From: Rugamonas violacea | Lineage (GTDB): Bacteria > Pseudomonadota > Gammaproteobacteria > Burkholderiales > Burkholderiaceae_D | Direction of reading: 5' to 3' | DNA: 53,779 nt | NCBI RefSeq assembly: GCF_016461825.1 | Contig: NZ_JAEMNU010000083.1 | Coordinates: 203,172-256,950, forward strand | Part shown: positions 8,233 through 17,974 of the stretch, one piece after another | How the letters are laid out: each line of letters opens with the position of its first letter | How positions within the stretch are numbered: position 1 is the stretch's first letter | Translations under genes and position numbers: made by a program | Notes under the pieces: model-generated | The model's database searches: none | What the model was told of the DNA's origin: nothing | What the model saw: only the letters and a program-made list of their open reading frames with translations

Positions 8233-9432
8233 CTAGCCTTTCTGTACCCGCCACGACAAGGGCAAGGTGAACAGCAGGATCAACGCCAAGGTCATCAGCG
8301 CGGCGGGGATGCCGGCAACGTCGCCCAGGCGGCCGAACAGCACCGGTGCCAGCGCGCCGCCGCCGATGGTGCAGGTGTAGAAGCGGGCGAAGGCCTGCTC
8401 GCGCTTGCCCGCGCCGGCCAACTCCGGCACCGCGCCGTACAGCACCGAGGAGGTGCCGTTCAACGCCAATCCCAGCAACGGCAGCAGCGCCATCATGCCG
8501 GCCAACGGCAGGAACACCGTCAGCAGGATCAGCAGCGCTGTGGCGGACTCGGTGATCCACACCGTTTTCATCATGCCGATGCGCGCGCCGAGATAGCCGC
8601 ACAACAGTTTGCCGAACGCGCCGCCGACAAACAGCAGCGACAAGGCCAGGCCGATGCTGGCGCTGCCGGCGCCTTTGCTTTTCAGTAAAAACGGCAGGAA
8701 GGTGAGAAAGCCCATCCGCACCGCGCTGTCCAGGGCGCCGGTCATCAACAGCGCGTAGAGTCCGCCCGCCGAGCCGGCCGCCGTGACGGCCTTGGCGGAT
8801 GTCACCTTGACCGCTGTTGCTTCAAGCTGGGTGGGAAGCAGCCACCACAGCAAACCGGCGGCGGCCAGGCCAAGCAAGCCCATCAGCGTGACGCTGGTCT
8901 GCCAGCTGACCACCACCAGCAACAAGCCGACCAGCCCGGGGATCAGCGTCTTGCCGATGTCGCCGGCGAAGTTGTACTGGGACAGCGCCTGTTTGACGCC
9001 GCCGCCGGCCTCATGCGTATCGCTGACGATGGAGGACGCCAGCGGGTGCTGCGTGCTGGCGCCCAGGCCGCCCAGCAGCAGGGCGATCAGCAGCACCGTC
9101 AGGCCGCCGGCCTGGCCGGCGATGAGGTAGGCGACCCCGGCCAGCGCCGTCCCGCCGACCAGCATGCGCTCGCGGCCCCAACGCTTGGCCAGGCGGCTGG
9201 CCAGCAACTGGAAGCCGGCCATCATGCCCGAATAGGAGCCGCGCAACAGCCCCACCACGGCGTAGCTGATGGAAAACTGCGCTTGCCAGATCGGCAGCAG
9301 CACATAGATGAGATCGGTCAAGCCGTCGTGGATGGCGTGGGCACTGCAGGCGGCGATCAAGGAGCGGCGACGGATACTGCTGTCTGCGCTGGTGGAATCG
9401 GCGGCAATGGCGGCGGCTTTCGGATTGTTCAT
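8233..9432 (-). CDS. MFS transporter, fosmidomycin-resistance (Fsr)-like
   Basis: A 399-aa major facilitator with about 12 transmembrane segments. The first part, SAHAIHDGLTDLIYVLLPIW, is characteristic of Fsr-like exporters. Proton-driven export of a small compound is expected; the substrate is unknown. ATG at 9432 is preferred because it opens MNNPKAAAIAADST before the first helix. In-frame codons continue upstream to 9543 but give an implausible N-terminal extension overlapping the next promoter region. It is divergent from the S41 peptidase gene. Confidence 0.88.
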   Translation of the reverse strand: MNNPKAAAIAADSTSADSSIRRRSLIAACSAHAIHDGLTDLIYVLLPIWQAQFSISYAVVGLLRGSYSGMMAGFQLLASRLAKRWGRERMLVGGTALAGVAYLIAGQAGGLTVLLIALLLGGLGASTQHPLASSIVSDTHEAGGGVKQALSQYNFAGDIGKTLIPGLVGLLLVVVSWQTSVTLMGLLGLAAAGLLWWLLPTQLEATAVKVTSAKAVTAAGSAGGLYALLMTGALDSAVRMGFLTFLPFLLKSKGAGSASIGLALSLLFVGGAFGKLLCGYLGARIGMMKTVWITESATALLILLTVFLPLAGMMALLPLLGLALNGTSSVLYGAVPELAGAGKREQAFARFYTCTIGGGALAPVLFGRLGDVAGIPAALMTLALILLFTLPLSWRVQKG

Positions 9433-9602
9433 TGTTCTGAGAGTGGAAAGATTGGCAGGCGACCAACTTGCTACTGTATGCGCATGCGCCTGATCTTGCA
9501 ATCCAACACGCAAAATACGCCGCCTGTCGCTTCCCTGCGGCACTTGGCGGCTTCGGCGGCTACAGTCGAGCCTCCCAATTCTCTTCGCCGGAAAGAACGA
9601 AC

Positions 9603-10931
9603 ATGCGTAAAAAACTGTCGCTTTGCCTTTTGCTACTGTGCGGCGCCTGCCTGACGCAGTCCCATGCGGCGACGCTTTTCACCCCGGAACAGTTGCGCGC
9701 CGACCTGCGTTTCATCCAGGACCAGGTCGCCGCCACGCATCCGGAACCGGGTTTTTCTGCCGATCCGGATAAATTGCGCCTAGCCTACCGACACATCGAT
9801 ACGCAGTTGCGCGAGCCGATGACGCGGGACCAGGCTTGGCGCCTGCTGGCGACGCTCAACCCGGTCTACGCCGACGCCCACATGGTCCTCACACAGCCCG
9901 ATGCGCAGGGTCAAAGCGCGGCCTTCGTGCAAGCGGGCGGGAAATTTTTCCCCTACGAGGTATCGGTCCAGCCTGCAGGCAATATATACATCCGCACCGA
10001 ACTGGGCGGCGCCGCCAGCACGCACCAGGGCATGCGCATCGAAAAAATCAACGGTGTGCCGGCCGGCCGCGTCGTCGCGGAACTGCTTGAGCGTTGCCAC
10101 GGCGACAGCGCCGAGTTCCACGCCAACCTGCTGTCGACGCGCTGGCCCTTCCTCTACTGGAAGATGTACGGCGAGACGGCGCAGTTCGATCTGCTGCTGG
10201 AGAACGGCAAGCATTTACAGGTTCCGGCGCTCGGCAGGATGCCGGCCTACCTCAACGGGCAAGCCGATTTCGCGCAGCAATTCCGCTTCGAGATGCTGCC
10301 CGGCGATGCCGCCCTGCTGACCATCAATACCTTCTACTGGCCGGATAAAAAACAGTTCACCGACTTCACCGAACAGGCCTTCAGGCAGATGCGCGACGCG
10401 AAAGTAAAAACCTTGTTGATCGATGTGCGCGCCAACGGCGGCGGCAACGACGACATGTGGATGGACGGCCTGCTGCGCTACATCGCCGACAAGCCTTATC
10501 GCTGGGCATCGACGTACCGAAAAAAGGTCGTCAAGGGACGCGACAGCGCTACGGAAAAGCTCGGCGATGTCATCGACGGCACCATCAGCACGTTGCTGCA
10601 ACCGGCGCCCAACGACCCGCTGCATTTTTCCGGAACCACCTACCTGCTGGTGGGGCGGAATACGTATTCCTCGTCCATTCTGTTGAGTAACGTCGTGCAG
10701 GATTTTGGCTTCGGCAAGGTGGTCGGCGCCGCCGGCTCTGCGCGTGCGCGGCAAAGCGGCGGCACGCAGAACTTTGTGCTGCCCAACAGCGGCCTGGCAC
10801 TCAGCGTGCCACGCTTGATTTTCCAACGGCCCTCGGGCGCGGCCACGCCCGTGCTGCTGCAGCCCGACATCGTCTTGCCGGACAGCCCTTTCGACAGCCG
10901 CGCTTTGATCGAGGCGGTGTTGAAGCTGTAG
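9603..10931 (+). CDS. S41 family serine peptidase, exported
   Basis: A 442-aa protein with a signal peptide (MRKKLSLCLLLLCGACLTQS, ending near HAA). The Cys at about residue 17 is not in a convincing lipobox. The C-terminal half carries the S41 (tail-specific/Ctp-like) fold: a core strand LLIDVRANGGGNDDMW and the segment GRNTYSSSILLSN around Ser356, where the nucleophile is expected. A PDZ-like region (MRIEKINGVPAGRV) precedes it. Family members cut C-terminal tails of periplasmic or secreted proteins; the target here is unknown. The ribosome site (GAAAGAAC) is weak. Confidence 0.88.
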   Translation: MRKKLSLCLLLLCGACLTQSHAATLFTPEQLRADLRFIQDQVAATHPEPGFSADPDKLRLAYRHIDTQLREPMTRDQAWRLLATLNPVYADAHMVLTQPDAQGQSAAFVQAGGKFFPYEVSVQPAGNIYIRTELGGAASTHQGMRIEKINGVPAGRVVAELLERCHGDSAEFHANLLSTRWPFLYWKMYGETAQFDLLLENGKHLQVPALGRMPAYLNGQADFAQQFRFEMLPGDAALLTINTFYWPDKKQFTDFTEQAFRQMRDAKVKTLLIDVRANGGGNDDMWMDGLLRYIADKPYRWASTYRKKVVKGRDSATEKLGDVIDGTISTLLQPAPNDPLHFSGTTYLLVGRNTYSSSILLSNVVQDFGFGKVVGAAGSARARQSGGTQNFVLPNSGLALSVPRLIFQRPSGAATPVLLQPDIVLPDSPFDSRALIEAVLKL

Positions 10932-11028
10932 TGCTGGTGGGCTGACGGGCTGATCACACCGGTCGACGCTGCCTGCCAGGCTGCTCAGCCCGCCCGGCCC
11001 GTCTGGCCCGGTCCGTCCGGCCCACGGG

Positions 11029-11421
11029 CTATTTCACGCTGCCGATATCCCGGTCGGCCTCGGCGCCTTCGAGCATCAGCGTGGTTTCTTCGATGCGCGC
11101 GAAGCGCCCGCTGGCATCCATCTCGGCGAACAGATACACCTCCTGGACGATCTGCGTGCCGTCGCGCTTGGTGACGTGGACCCGATGCCGGTCGGCGTAT
11201 TTGTTACCGTCGCGCAGTTCGTCGAGTACCTCGATGCGCGCCGATGCGACAACTTCGCGCAGCTTGCGCGCATGGCGGGCGAACTCTTCACGATCGTCCC
11301 AGCGCCCATTGGTGCGCTGTCGATACGCGGGGCTGAAATGACGTTCCAGCACATCTTCCAGCGGCAGGTCCTGCCGGTTGAGCAATTCGTCCAGAGCGGA
11401 GCGGATATCGGTGGCGTTCAT
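11029..11421 (-). CDS. NTF2-like / SnoaL-like protein
   Basis: A 130-aa cytoplasmic protein. The pattern of an N-terminal helix (ALDELLNRQDLPLEDVLERH), Phe-Ser-Pro-Ala-Tyr, then paired strands ending VYLFAEMDASGRFARIEE fits the NTF2-like cone fold used by SnoaL cyclases and ketosteroid-isomerase relatives. No catalytic residues can be assigned. It is divergent from an AraC regulator 110 bases away, which probably controls it. Confidence 0.75.
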   Translation of the reverse strand: MNATDIRSALDELLNRQDLPLEDVLERHFSPAYRQRTNGRWDDREEFARHARKLREVVASARIEVLDELRDGNKYADRHRVHVTKRDGTQIVQEVYLFAEMDASGRFARIEETTLMLEGAEADRDIGSVK

Positions 11422-11531
11422 GTTTTTTCCTGTGAGTTAGGGTGGAAATGAAGGTGACGATGCAAATATAACCGTGCGGTGATGGCGTGTGTACGGTATA
11501 AAAGACATTCAATACCTTTTTGAAGCCACAC

Positions 11532-12353
11532 ATGACCGACTCGCTGATTTTGCCGACGCAGGCCGACTCCACCGAAGGACCGCTGGTGCTGGCCGTGGTG
11601 CGCCACGCCGGCACGGTGCGCGTGACGCGCCGCCACCGCCATGCGCGCGGGCAATTGCTCGGCGCGGTGCAAGGGCTGCTGTCCGTCGATGCCGGCGACA
11701 GCCACTGGGTGGTGCCCGCCACGCATGCCGTCTGGATACCGCCGGGCGTGCCGCACGGCTTGCGCTCGCACGGGCCGTTTTCGGGCTGGAGTGTGTACGT
11801 CGCGCCCGCCGCCTGTGCCGCGCTGCCCGCCGCGCCGTGCGTCCTGGCTGTTCCGGGCTTGCTGCAAGAGGCCGTGGCGCGGGCCGCGTCTTGGGCCGGC
11901 GACGTTCCCGATGCGCGGCAGGCAAGGCTGGCCGGCGTCATCCTCGACGAGATCGGCACGCTGCCCGAAGCGGCCCTCGGCCTGCCCATGCCGCTCGATG
12001 CCCGCCTGCTCAAGATCGCGCGGACGCTGTCGGCGCGGCCCGAGGATGGCCGGCGCATGGACGAGTGGGCGGCCTGGGCCGGCATTGCACCGCGCACGCT
12101 GACACGCCGCTTTCTCGCCGAAACCGGCTTCAGCTTTACCGAGTGGCGCCAGCGCGTGCGCTTGCTGCGGGCGCTGGAACTGCTGGCGACCGGCAGGCCG
12201 GTGACGGCGGTGGCACTGGACTTGGGCTATGACAACGTGAGCGCCTTTATCGCCTTGTTCCGCCGCGTGTTCGGTGTGACGCCGGGACGCTATAATCCTC
12301 CGCCGCACGCTCCGGCACCGCATGTTCTCCCACATGAAGTCGACATAAATTAA
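11532..12353 (+). CDS. AraC family transcriptional regulator
   Basis: A 273-aa regulator with an N-terminal cupin-like sensor (about residues 15-100, containing HAVWIPPGVPHGLRS) and a C-terminal double helix-turn-helix. The latter shows TLTRRFLAETGFSFTEWRQ and ALDLGYDNVSAFIALFRRVF, the two AraC signatures. ATG at 11532 is chosen; an upstream TTG at 11520 is also in frame. The promoter region has a GGTAT/ATACC inverted repeat (11495-11499 and 11512-11516). The likely targets are the divergent NTF2-like gene and possibly the peptidase gene that follows after 10 bases. Confidence 0.92.
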   Translation: MTDSLILPTQADSTEGPLVLAVVRHAGTVRVTRRHRHARGQLLGAVQGLLSVDAGDSHWVVPATHAVWIPPGVPHGLRSHGPFSGWSVYVAPAACAALPAAPCVLAVPGLLQEAVARAASWAGDVPDARQARLAGVILDEIGTLPEAALGLPMPLDARLLKIARTLSARPEDGRRMDEWAAWAGIAPRTLTRRFLAETGFSFTEWRQRVRLLRALELLATGRPVTAVALDLGYDNVSAFIALFRRVFGVTPGRYNPPPHAPAPHVLPHEVDIN

Positions 12354-12363
12354 AGGAATCGCC

Positions 12364-14412
12364 GTGAATCGCTCGCTTATCAACGCCGCCTGCTGCGCCC
12401 TGCTCGTCTGGTCCGCTCCGCCACTGTACGCCCAGCAAAACGCACAGGGCGCCGCGCCGGTATCCGGCATCGATCTGAACACCCTGGATCCGGCGATTCG
12501 TCCGCAGGATGATTTTTACGGCTACGTCAACGGCGTCTGGACCCGCAATACCGAGATCCCGGCCGACAAGTCGACCTGGGGTACCTATGTCGAATTGCGC
12601 GAAACCGCGCAAGGCCAGTTGCGGGCCTTGATCGCCGCCACCCTCAAGCATCCCGGCAAGCCCGGTAGCGACGCGCACAAGATCGCCGACCTGTACACCA
12701 GCTACATGGACGAAAAGGCGCGCAATGCCGCCGGCTTCAAACCCTTGCGGGCGGACCTGGCCCGCGTCGCCGCCATCAAGGACAAGAAGGACTTGCCGGC
12801 GCTGTTCGCTTACCTGCAACGCAATGGCATTCATACGCCGTTCGCGGCCGGCGTCGCGCCCGATGCGCAGGACCCCGAGCACTACACCATCAACATCAGC
12901 CAGTCCGGCCTGGGCCTGCCCGACCGTGACTATTACCTCAAGGACGAGGACGCCAAGCTCAAGGCCGTGCGCGCCCAATACCTGAAGCATATCGAGACCA
13001 TGCTGGCGATGAGCGGCGACAAGAACGCCGTCGCGCATGCCGCCCAGAGCCTCGACATCGAGACCCGCCTGGCTGCGGCGCAATGGACCCGCGTGCAGAT
13101 GCGCGACCCGGTCAAGTCGTATAACCGCGTCGACTTCGACCAATTCACCGCGCTGGCGCCGGCCTTTGACTGGCAGGCTTACTTTGCCGCGGCCGGCCTG
13201 GCGGCGAAGGAATCCTCGGCGGTGGTGCGCCAGCCCAGCTTCCTCGGCGGTTTCTCCGCGACCGTGGCCAATGTCCCGCTGGAATCCTGGAAGAGTTATT
13301 TCACCTGGCGCATTCTCGAAAGCTATGCCGACTTTCTGGACGACGCCACCGTCAAGGAACGCTTCGCCTTCGAAGGCACTGTGCTGCGCGGCGTTCCGCA
13401 ACGTGAACCGCTCTGGCAGCGGGCCCAGCGTTTTACCGACGGCGTCCTTGGCGATGCGGTCGGCAAACTGTATGTGGAGATGTACCTGCCGCCCGAAACC
13501 AAACCGCGCGTGATGGCCATGTTCAACAATTTCGTGGCCTCGTTCAAGGACGGCATCGAGCAGCTCGACTGGATGGGGCCGGAGACCAAGAAGGAAGCCC
13601 AGCTCAAGCTGGCCGCCTTGAAGCCGAAGATCGCCTATCCGGACAAATGGCGCGACTACAGCGCCTTGAAAACGCAAGCGCATGACCTGGTCGCCAACGT
13701 GCGGGCGACGCGCATCTGGAGCCGTCAGCAAAACCTCGACAAACTGGGCAGGCCGGTCGACCGCGACGAATGGTCGATGACGCCGCAAACCGTCAACGCC
13801 AGCTACAGTCCGGCGCTCAATTCGATCACCATTCCGGCGGCGCTCCTGCAACCGCCGTTCTTCAATGTGAAAGCCGAAGATGCGGTCAACTATGGCCTGC
13901 TGGGTATCACCTTCGGCCATGAGATCAGCCATGCCTTCGACGACTCCGGCAGCCAGTACGACGCCAAGGGTCGCCTGCGCAACTGGTGGACGGTGGAGGA
14001 CCGTAGCGCCTTCAAGGGACGTGCCGCCGGTTTGGTCAAGCAATATGGCGCCTACAGTCCCGTACCGGGCTACTTCATCAATGGCGAGCTGACCCTGGGT
14101 GAAAACATCGGCGACAATTCCGGCCTGTCGATCACCTACCAGGCCTATCAGCGCTCACTCGGCGGCAAGCCGTCGCCGGTACTCGACGGCCTCAGCGGCG
14201 AACAGCGCCTGTATATCGGCTTTGCCATGAAATGGCGCGCCAAATTGCGCCCCGAGGCGGCGATTGCCCAGATCAAGAGCGATCCGCATTCACCGGGCGA
14301 ATTCCGCGCCAAGGGCACCGTGATGAACCAGCCCGGCTTCTATCAGGCTTTCGACATCAAGCCGGGCGATCCGATGTATCTGCCGCCCGAGCAGCGCGTG
14401 ATCATGTGGTGA
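12364..14412 (+). CDS. M13 family zinc metallopeptidase (PepO/neprilysin-like)
   Basis: A 682-aa exported oligopeptidase. The GTG start at 12364 has AAAGGA upstream and yields a signal peptide ending LYAQQ. The zinc site is clear: HEISH at residues 519-523 and ENIGD at 580-584. NASYSPALNSI (about 479) matches the substrate-backbone-binding NAxY motif, and the C-terminal region keeps the VMNQPGFYQAF segment. M13 enzymes degrade small periplasmic or extracellular peptides. The length is standard. The last residues end IMW rather than the usual VW. Confidence 0.96.
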   Translation: MNRSLINAACCALLVWSAPPLYAQQNAQGAAPVSGIDLNTLDPAIRPQDDFYGYVNGVWTRNTEIPADKSTWGTYVELRETAQGQLRALIAATLKHPGKPGSDAHKIADLYTSYMDEKARNAAGFKPLRADLARVAAIKDKKDLPALFAYLQRNGIHTPFAAGVAPDAQDPEHYTINISQSGLGLPDRDYYLKDEDAKLKAVRAQYLKHIETMLAMSGDKNAVAHAAQSLDIETRLAAAQWTRVQMRDPVKSYNRVDFDQFTALAPAFDWQAYFAAAGLAAKESSAVVRQPSFLGGFSATVANVPLESWKSYFTWRILESYADFLDDATVKERFAFEGTVLRGVPQREPLWQRAQRFTDGVLGDAVGKLYVEMYLPPETKPRVMAMFNNFVASFKDGIEQLDWMGPETKKEAQLKLAALKPKIAYPDKWRDYSALKTQAHDLVANVRATRIWSRQQNLDKLGRPVDRDEWSMTPQTVNASYSPALNSITIPAALLQPPFFNVKAEDAVNYGLLGITFGHEISHAFDDSGSQYDAKGRLRNWWTVEDRSAFKGRAAGLVKQYGAYSPVPGYFINGELTLGENIGDNSGLSITYQAYQRSLGGKPSPVLDGLSGEQRLYIGFAMKWRAKLRPEAAIAQIKSDPHSPGEFRAKGTVMNQPGFYQAFDIKPGDPMYLPPEQRVIMW

Positions 14413-14451
14413 GGGGGTAAAGTCCATCCGGCTTGCCTCGCCTCACCGCTA

Positions 14452-14652
14452 AGGGCTGGATGGCGTATCAGTCGAGAGGTGGGCCATCATCACTTCAAAC
14501 ACGCTGAGAAGCCCGGCCTGGTAACTGTGCCTCACCCAAAAAGAGACCTACCAATCGGAACGTGGAACAGCATATTGAAGGACGCAGGACTGAAGCAGGG
14601 CGAGGGTCAGTGCCGACATTCGGACAATTTGCCAGGTGGAATATGTTTTTAG
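14452..14652 (+). pseudogene. hicA: Decayed hicA toxin fragment
   Basis: In one frame this encodes RAGWRISREVGHHHFKH, then KPGLVTVPHPKRDLPIGTWN and SILKDAGLK. This is the core and end of the HicA mRNA-interferase fold, including the catalytic-His region (GHHHFKH) and the VPHPK segment. The usual first 10-12 residues, a start codon and a ribosome site are missing. The end runs 13 codons past the normal HicA terminus. No HicB antitoxin follows. It is most likely the scar of a former toxin-antitoxin cassette next to tRNA-Ser. Confidence 0.75.
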
Positions 14653-14758
14653 GAAACTGCGCTGCGCGCGGCGCCTTCGGCGCGCCACCGCGCAGCGGTG
14701 GCAGATGGGCGATTCGGTCGCGTCCCGCGACCGCGCGGCGCCCTGCAGGGCGACCGCT

Positions 14759-14806
14759 TTCGAATCCCCCGCGCAAGGCCCGCAGGGGCCTTGCTTCTCT
14801 CCGCCA
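14759..14806 (+). pseudogene. Degenerate tRNA-Ser 3' fragment, opposite orientation
   Basis: TTCGAATCCCCC (T-loop and 3' T-stem) and TTCTCTCCGCCA (acceptor 3' strand with CCA) match the 3' part of the tRNA-Ser at 14857-14947. They are split here by a 24-base insert that forms its own GCAAGGCC/GGCCTTGC hairpin. The 5' half of the tRNA is not recognisable. With the real gene it forms 34-base imperfect inverted-repeat arms meeting at the shared terminator stem. Confidence 0.65.
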
Positions 14807-14816
14807 AGGCTACAAC

Positions 14817-14847
14817 GCAAAAAGCCACCCGAGGGTGGCTTTTGCTT
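14817..14847 (-). terminator. Rho-independent terminator of tRNA-Ser (bidirectional)
   Basis: GCCACCC/GGGTGGC stem (14824-14830 and 14833-14839) with a 2-base loop. On the minus strand it is followed by five T (14823-14819); the plus side has TTTTGC, so it could work both ways. Confidence 0.85.
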
Positions 14848-14856
14848 TTGTATCCT

Positions 14857-14947
14857 TGGCGGAGAGAGGGGGATTCGAACCCCCGATAGGCTATGAACCT
14901 ATACACGCTTTCCAGGCGTGCGACTTCAACCACTCATCCACCTCTCC
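14857..14947 (-). tRNA. tRNA-Ser (GGA anticodon)
   Basis: A complete 91-base tRNA including encoded CCA. The acceptor stem is GGAGAGG/TCTCTCC with a G discriminator, and the anticodon loop CTGGAAA gives GGA, reading UCC/UCU codons. There is a long class II variable arm (TATAGGTTCATAGCCTATC region), and the T-arm is GGGGG-TTCGAAT-CCCCC. A strong terminator follows. Confidence 0.97.
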
Positions 14948-15039
14948 TGCATTTCTTACTCCCCTTCCGAGGAGCGGCGAATTATAGCAAGGATTCCAAG
15001 GAGTACCAACATTTTTCGCCTTCCCCCTCTTTCACCCTA

Positions 15040-17040
15040 TCAGGACGCTTCTTTGAGCTGCTCCAAAATCGCTGGATTCTCCAAAGTGGAGATGTCCTGC
15101 GTGATGGTCTCGCCCTTGGCCAACACGCGCAACAAGCGCCGCATGATCTTGCCCGACCGCGTCTTCGGCAGGTTGTCACCAAAGCGGATCTCTTTCGGCT
15201 TGGCGATCGGGCCGATCTCTTTGGCGACCCAGTTGCGCAACTCCAGCGCCAGCCGCTTGGCGTCGTCGCCGGTCGGCCGCGCTTGCTTGAGCACGACAAA
15301 GGCGCAGATCGACTCGCCGGTGGTGTCGTCCGGCTTGCCGACCACGGCCGCTTCGGCCACCAACGGATTGGCCACCAGCGCCGATTCGATCTCCATCGTG
15401 CCCATGCGGTGGCCGGACACGTTCAGCACGTCGTCAATCCGCCCGGTGATGGTGAAGTAGCCGGTCTCTTTGTTGCGGATGGCGCCGTCGCCGGCCAGGT
15501 ACATCTTGCCGCCCAGCTCCTCCGGGAAGTAGCTGGACTTGAAGCGCTCGGGATTGTTCCAGATGGTGCGGATCATCGACGGCCATGGTCGCTTGACGAC
15601 CAGTATGCCGCCCTGCCCGTTCGGCACGTCCTGACCGGCTTCGTCGACGATGGCGGCGGTGATGCCCGGCAGCGGCAAGGTGCAGGAGCCCGGCACCATC
15701 GGCGTGGCGCCCGGCAGCGGGGTGATCATGTGGCCGCCCGTCTCGGTCTGCCAGAAGGTGTCGACGATCGGGCAGAGTTCGCGGCCGATGTTCTTGTAGT
15801 ACCACATCCAGGCTTCCGGATTGATCGGCTCGCCAACCGTGCCCAGCAGGCGCAGGGTGGACAGGTCGTAGTTCTTCGGATGCACGGCCGGGTCGACGTC
15901 GGAGGCTTTGATCAGCGAGCGGATCGCCGTCGGCGCGGTGTAGAAGATGCTGACCTTGTGCTTGGCGATGGTGTCCCAGAAGCGGCCGGCGTTGGGGAAG
16001 GTGGGGATGCCTTCGAACACCACCTGGGTCGCGCCGACGGCCGTCGGGCCGTAGCAGATGTAGCTATGGCCGGTCACCCAGCCGATGTCGGCGGTGCACC
16101 AGAACACGTCGTCGGGCTTGATGTCGAAGCTCCACTTCATGGTCAGCGCGGCCCACAGCAAATAGCCGCCGCTGGAGTGCTGCACGCCCTTCGGCGTGCC
16201 GGTCGAGCCGGAGGTGTAGAGGATGAACAGCGGGTGCTCGGCGTCGACCCACTCCGGTTCGCACACGGCCGCCTGTTTTTCCACCAGCTGGTGCAGCCAG
16301 ATGTCGCGGCCGGCCTGCATGGCGATGTCGCCGCCGGTGCGTTGGTAGACGATGACGTCCTTGATGCTGTCGCAGCCGCCCAGCGCCAGCGCTTCGTCGA
16401 CGATGACTTTCAAGGGCAGGCGCTTGCCGCCGCGCAGTTGCTCGTCGGCGGTGATGACGGCCACGGCGCCGGCGTCGATGATGCGCTCCTGCAGCGACTT
16501 GGCGGAGAAGCCGCCGAACACCACCGAGTGGGTGGCGCCGATGCGGGCGCAGGCCTGCATCGCGGCGACGCCTTCGACCGACATCGACATGTAGATGATG
16601 ACCCGGTCGCCCTTCTTGACGCCGCGTTCCTTCAGGCCGTTGGCGAACTTGCAGACCTTCTCGTGCAGCTGGCGGTAGCTGACGTGGCTGGACTGGCCGT
16701 CGTCGCCTTCGAAGATGATGGCGGTCTTCTCGGCGTTGCCGTTCTCCAGGTTGCGGTCCAGGCAGTTGTAGGAGACGTTCAGGTGGCCGTCCTCGAACCA
16801 CTTGTAGAACGGCGCGTTGTCCTCGTTGAGCGTGCGGCTGAAGGGTTTCTGCCAGACCAGGTTCTCCCGCGCCAGGCGCGCCCAGAAGCCCTCGTAGTCG
16901 GCCTCGGCCTCGGCTTGCAGCGCCGCGTAGGCGGCCATGCCGGAGATGGTCGCCTGGGCGGCGAAGGCCGCCGACGGCTGAAACACGCGCGACTCCTGCG
17001 GACCTTGCTGCTGGGTTCCTTGATTTGCTGTACCGGTCAT
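15040..17040 (-). CDS. acs: Acetate--CoA ligase (acetyl-CoA synthetase)
   Basis: A 666-aa cytoplasmic enzyme that activates acetate to acetyl-CoA via acetyl-AMP. The ANL-family signatures are intact: [11 protein letters not shown] (P-loop), the [11 protein letters not shown] acyl/adenylate region, [15 protein letters not shown] (hinge) and [11 protein letters not shown] near the C-terminus. The lysine at residue 631 is the conserved adenylation and acetylation site. ATG at 17040 is preferred over the in-frame ATG at 17052 because GGAG lies 7 bases upstream and overlaps the latter. It lies upstream of, and on the same strand as, tRNA-Ser, and is divergent from the UPF0114 gene. Confidence 0.97.
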   Translation of the reverse strand: MTGTANQGTQQQGPQESRVFQPSAAFAAQATISGMAAYAALQAEAEADYEGFWARLARENLVWQKPFSRTLNEDNAPFYKWFEDGHLNVSYNCLDRNLENGNAEKTAIIFEGDDGQSSHVSYRQLHEKVCKFANGLKERGVKKGDRVIIYMSMSVEGVAAMQACARIGATHSVVFGGFSAKSLQERIIDAGAVAVITADEQLRGGKRLPLKVIVDEALALGGCDSIKDVIVYQRTGGDIAMQAGRDIWLHQLVEKQAAVCEPEWVDAEHPLFILYTSGSTGTPKGVQHSSGGYLLWAALTMKWSFDIKPDDVFWCTADIGWVTGHSYICYGPTAVGATQVVFEGIPTFPNAGRFWDTIAKHKVSIFYTAPTAIRSLIKASDVDPAVHPKNYDLSTLRLLGTVGEPINPEAWMWYYKNIGRELCPIVDTFWQTETGGHMITPLPGATPMVPGSCTLPLPGITAAIVDEAGQDVPNGQGGILVVKRPWPSMIRTIWNNPERFKSSYFPEELGGKMYLAGDGAIRNKETGYFTITGRIDDVLNVSGHRMGTMEIESALVANPLVAEAAVVGKPDDTTGESICAFVVLKQARPTGDDAKRLALELRNWVAKEIGPIAKPKEIRFGDNLPKTRSGKIMRRLLRVLAKGETITQDISTLENPAILEQLKEAS

Positions 17041-17326
17041 GCTGATCTCCATTGTAGTAATCGTTTGCCAACAACATTAAACTTTGCCGCTTACTGCCTC
17101 CTTACAGCCGCCCATCGGGCCGAATATGGCCGGCCGGCGGACCTGCTAGTCGAGCAAGCAATTTGATCTTTTATGCAATTTTACCGAATTTTTGACTAGT
17201 CCACTGATTCTCCCCATTCGCCCCGCCGCGGCCGCCGATCTGCACGCCCGGCAAGACGATTGCCGGATTGCACGTGTAAAATGTCGGCAGTCCTTTTGCC
17301 GCATCCTTTTCCGGAGAATCACCCCA

Positions 17327-17935
17327 ATGTCTGACCCGCAACACCAACCAGTCCCCAAGCTGCGCCCGCTGCCCGCCTTCATCTTCATGTCGCGCTGGCT
17401 GCAGCTGCCGCTGTATCTGGGCCTGATTCTGGCGCAGTGCGTCTATGTGTTCCATTTCTGGGTCGAACTGAAGGATCTGATCGGCGCGGCGCTCGGCAAC
17501 GAGGCGGCGCTGGCGCACATCTTCCAGGCCATCGCCGTGCCCGGCTCCGAGGTGCCGACCAAACTCAACGAGACCACCATCATGCTGGTCGTGCTCGGCC
17601 TGATCGACGTGGTGATGATCTCCAACCTGCTGATCATGGTCATCATCGGCGGCTACGAGACCTTCGTCTCGCGCATGCACCTCGACACCCATCCGGACCA
17701 GCCGGAGTGGCTGTCGCACGTCAACGCCTCGGTGCTGAAGACCAAGCTGGCCATGGCCATCGTCGGCATCTCCTCGATCCACCTGCTGAAGACCTTCATC
17801 AACGCCGCCTCCTACGACGCCAAGGTGCTGATCGCGCAAACCGCGATCCACGCCGTGTTCCTGCTGTCGGCGCTGGCCATCGCCTACACCGACCGCATCA
17901 CCACCGGCACGCAGAACGAATCGCAAAGCCATTAA
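17327..17935 (+). CDS. UPF0114 / YqhA family inner-membrane protein
   Basis: A 202-aa membrane protein with three to four hydrophobic helices. RWLQLPLYLGLILAQCVYVF opens the first, and MLVVLGLIDVVMISNLLIMV and LAMAIVGISSIHLLKTF are typical family segments. The molecular function is unknown. ATG at 17327 has GGAG 10 bases upstream. It is followed after 39 bases by the class I fumarase on the same strand, a pairing that suggests cotranscription. TAAAAT at 17276-17281 may be its -10 box. Confidence 0.9.
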   Translation: MSDPQHQPVPKLRPLPAFIFMSRWLQLPLYLGLILAQCVYVFHFWVELKDLIGAALGNEAALAHIFQAIAVPGSEVPTKLNETTIMLVVLGLIDVVMISNLLIMVIIGGYETFVSRMHLDTHPDQPEWLSHVNASVLKTKLAMAIVGISSIHLLKTFINAASYDAKVLIAQTAIHAVFLLSALAIAYTDRITTGTQNESQSH

Positions 17936-17974
17936 CGCCCTCCCCTTAGCCCCTCCCTCAAACGCGAGAACACC

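Noticed and set aside
14562..14987. Plus-strand open frames across tRNA-Ser giving peptides such as GERGIRTPDRL
   Set aside because: These are well-known artefact translations of the antisense of tRNA-Ser; the region is structural RNA and scar sequence.
14893..17166. 757-codon plus-strand open frame opposite acs
   Set aside because: It is the high-GC mirror of the acs gene, with no family resemblance; acs motifs on the minus strand are complete.
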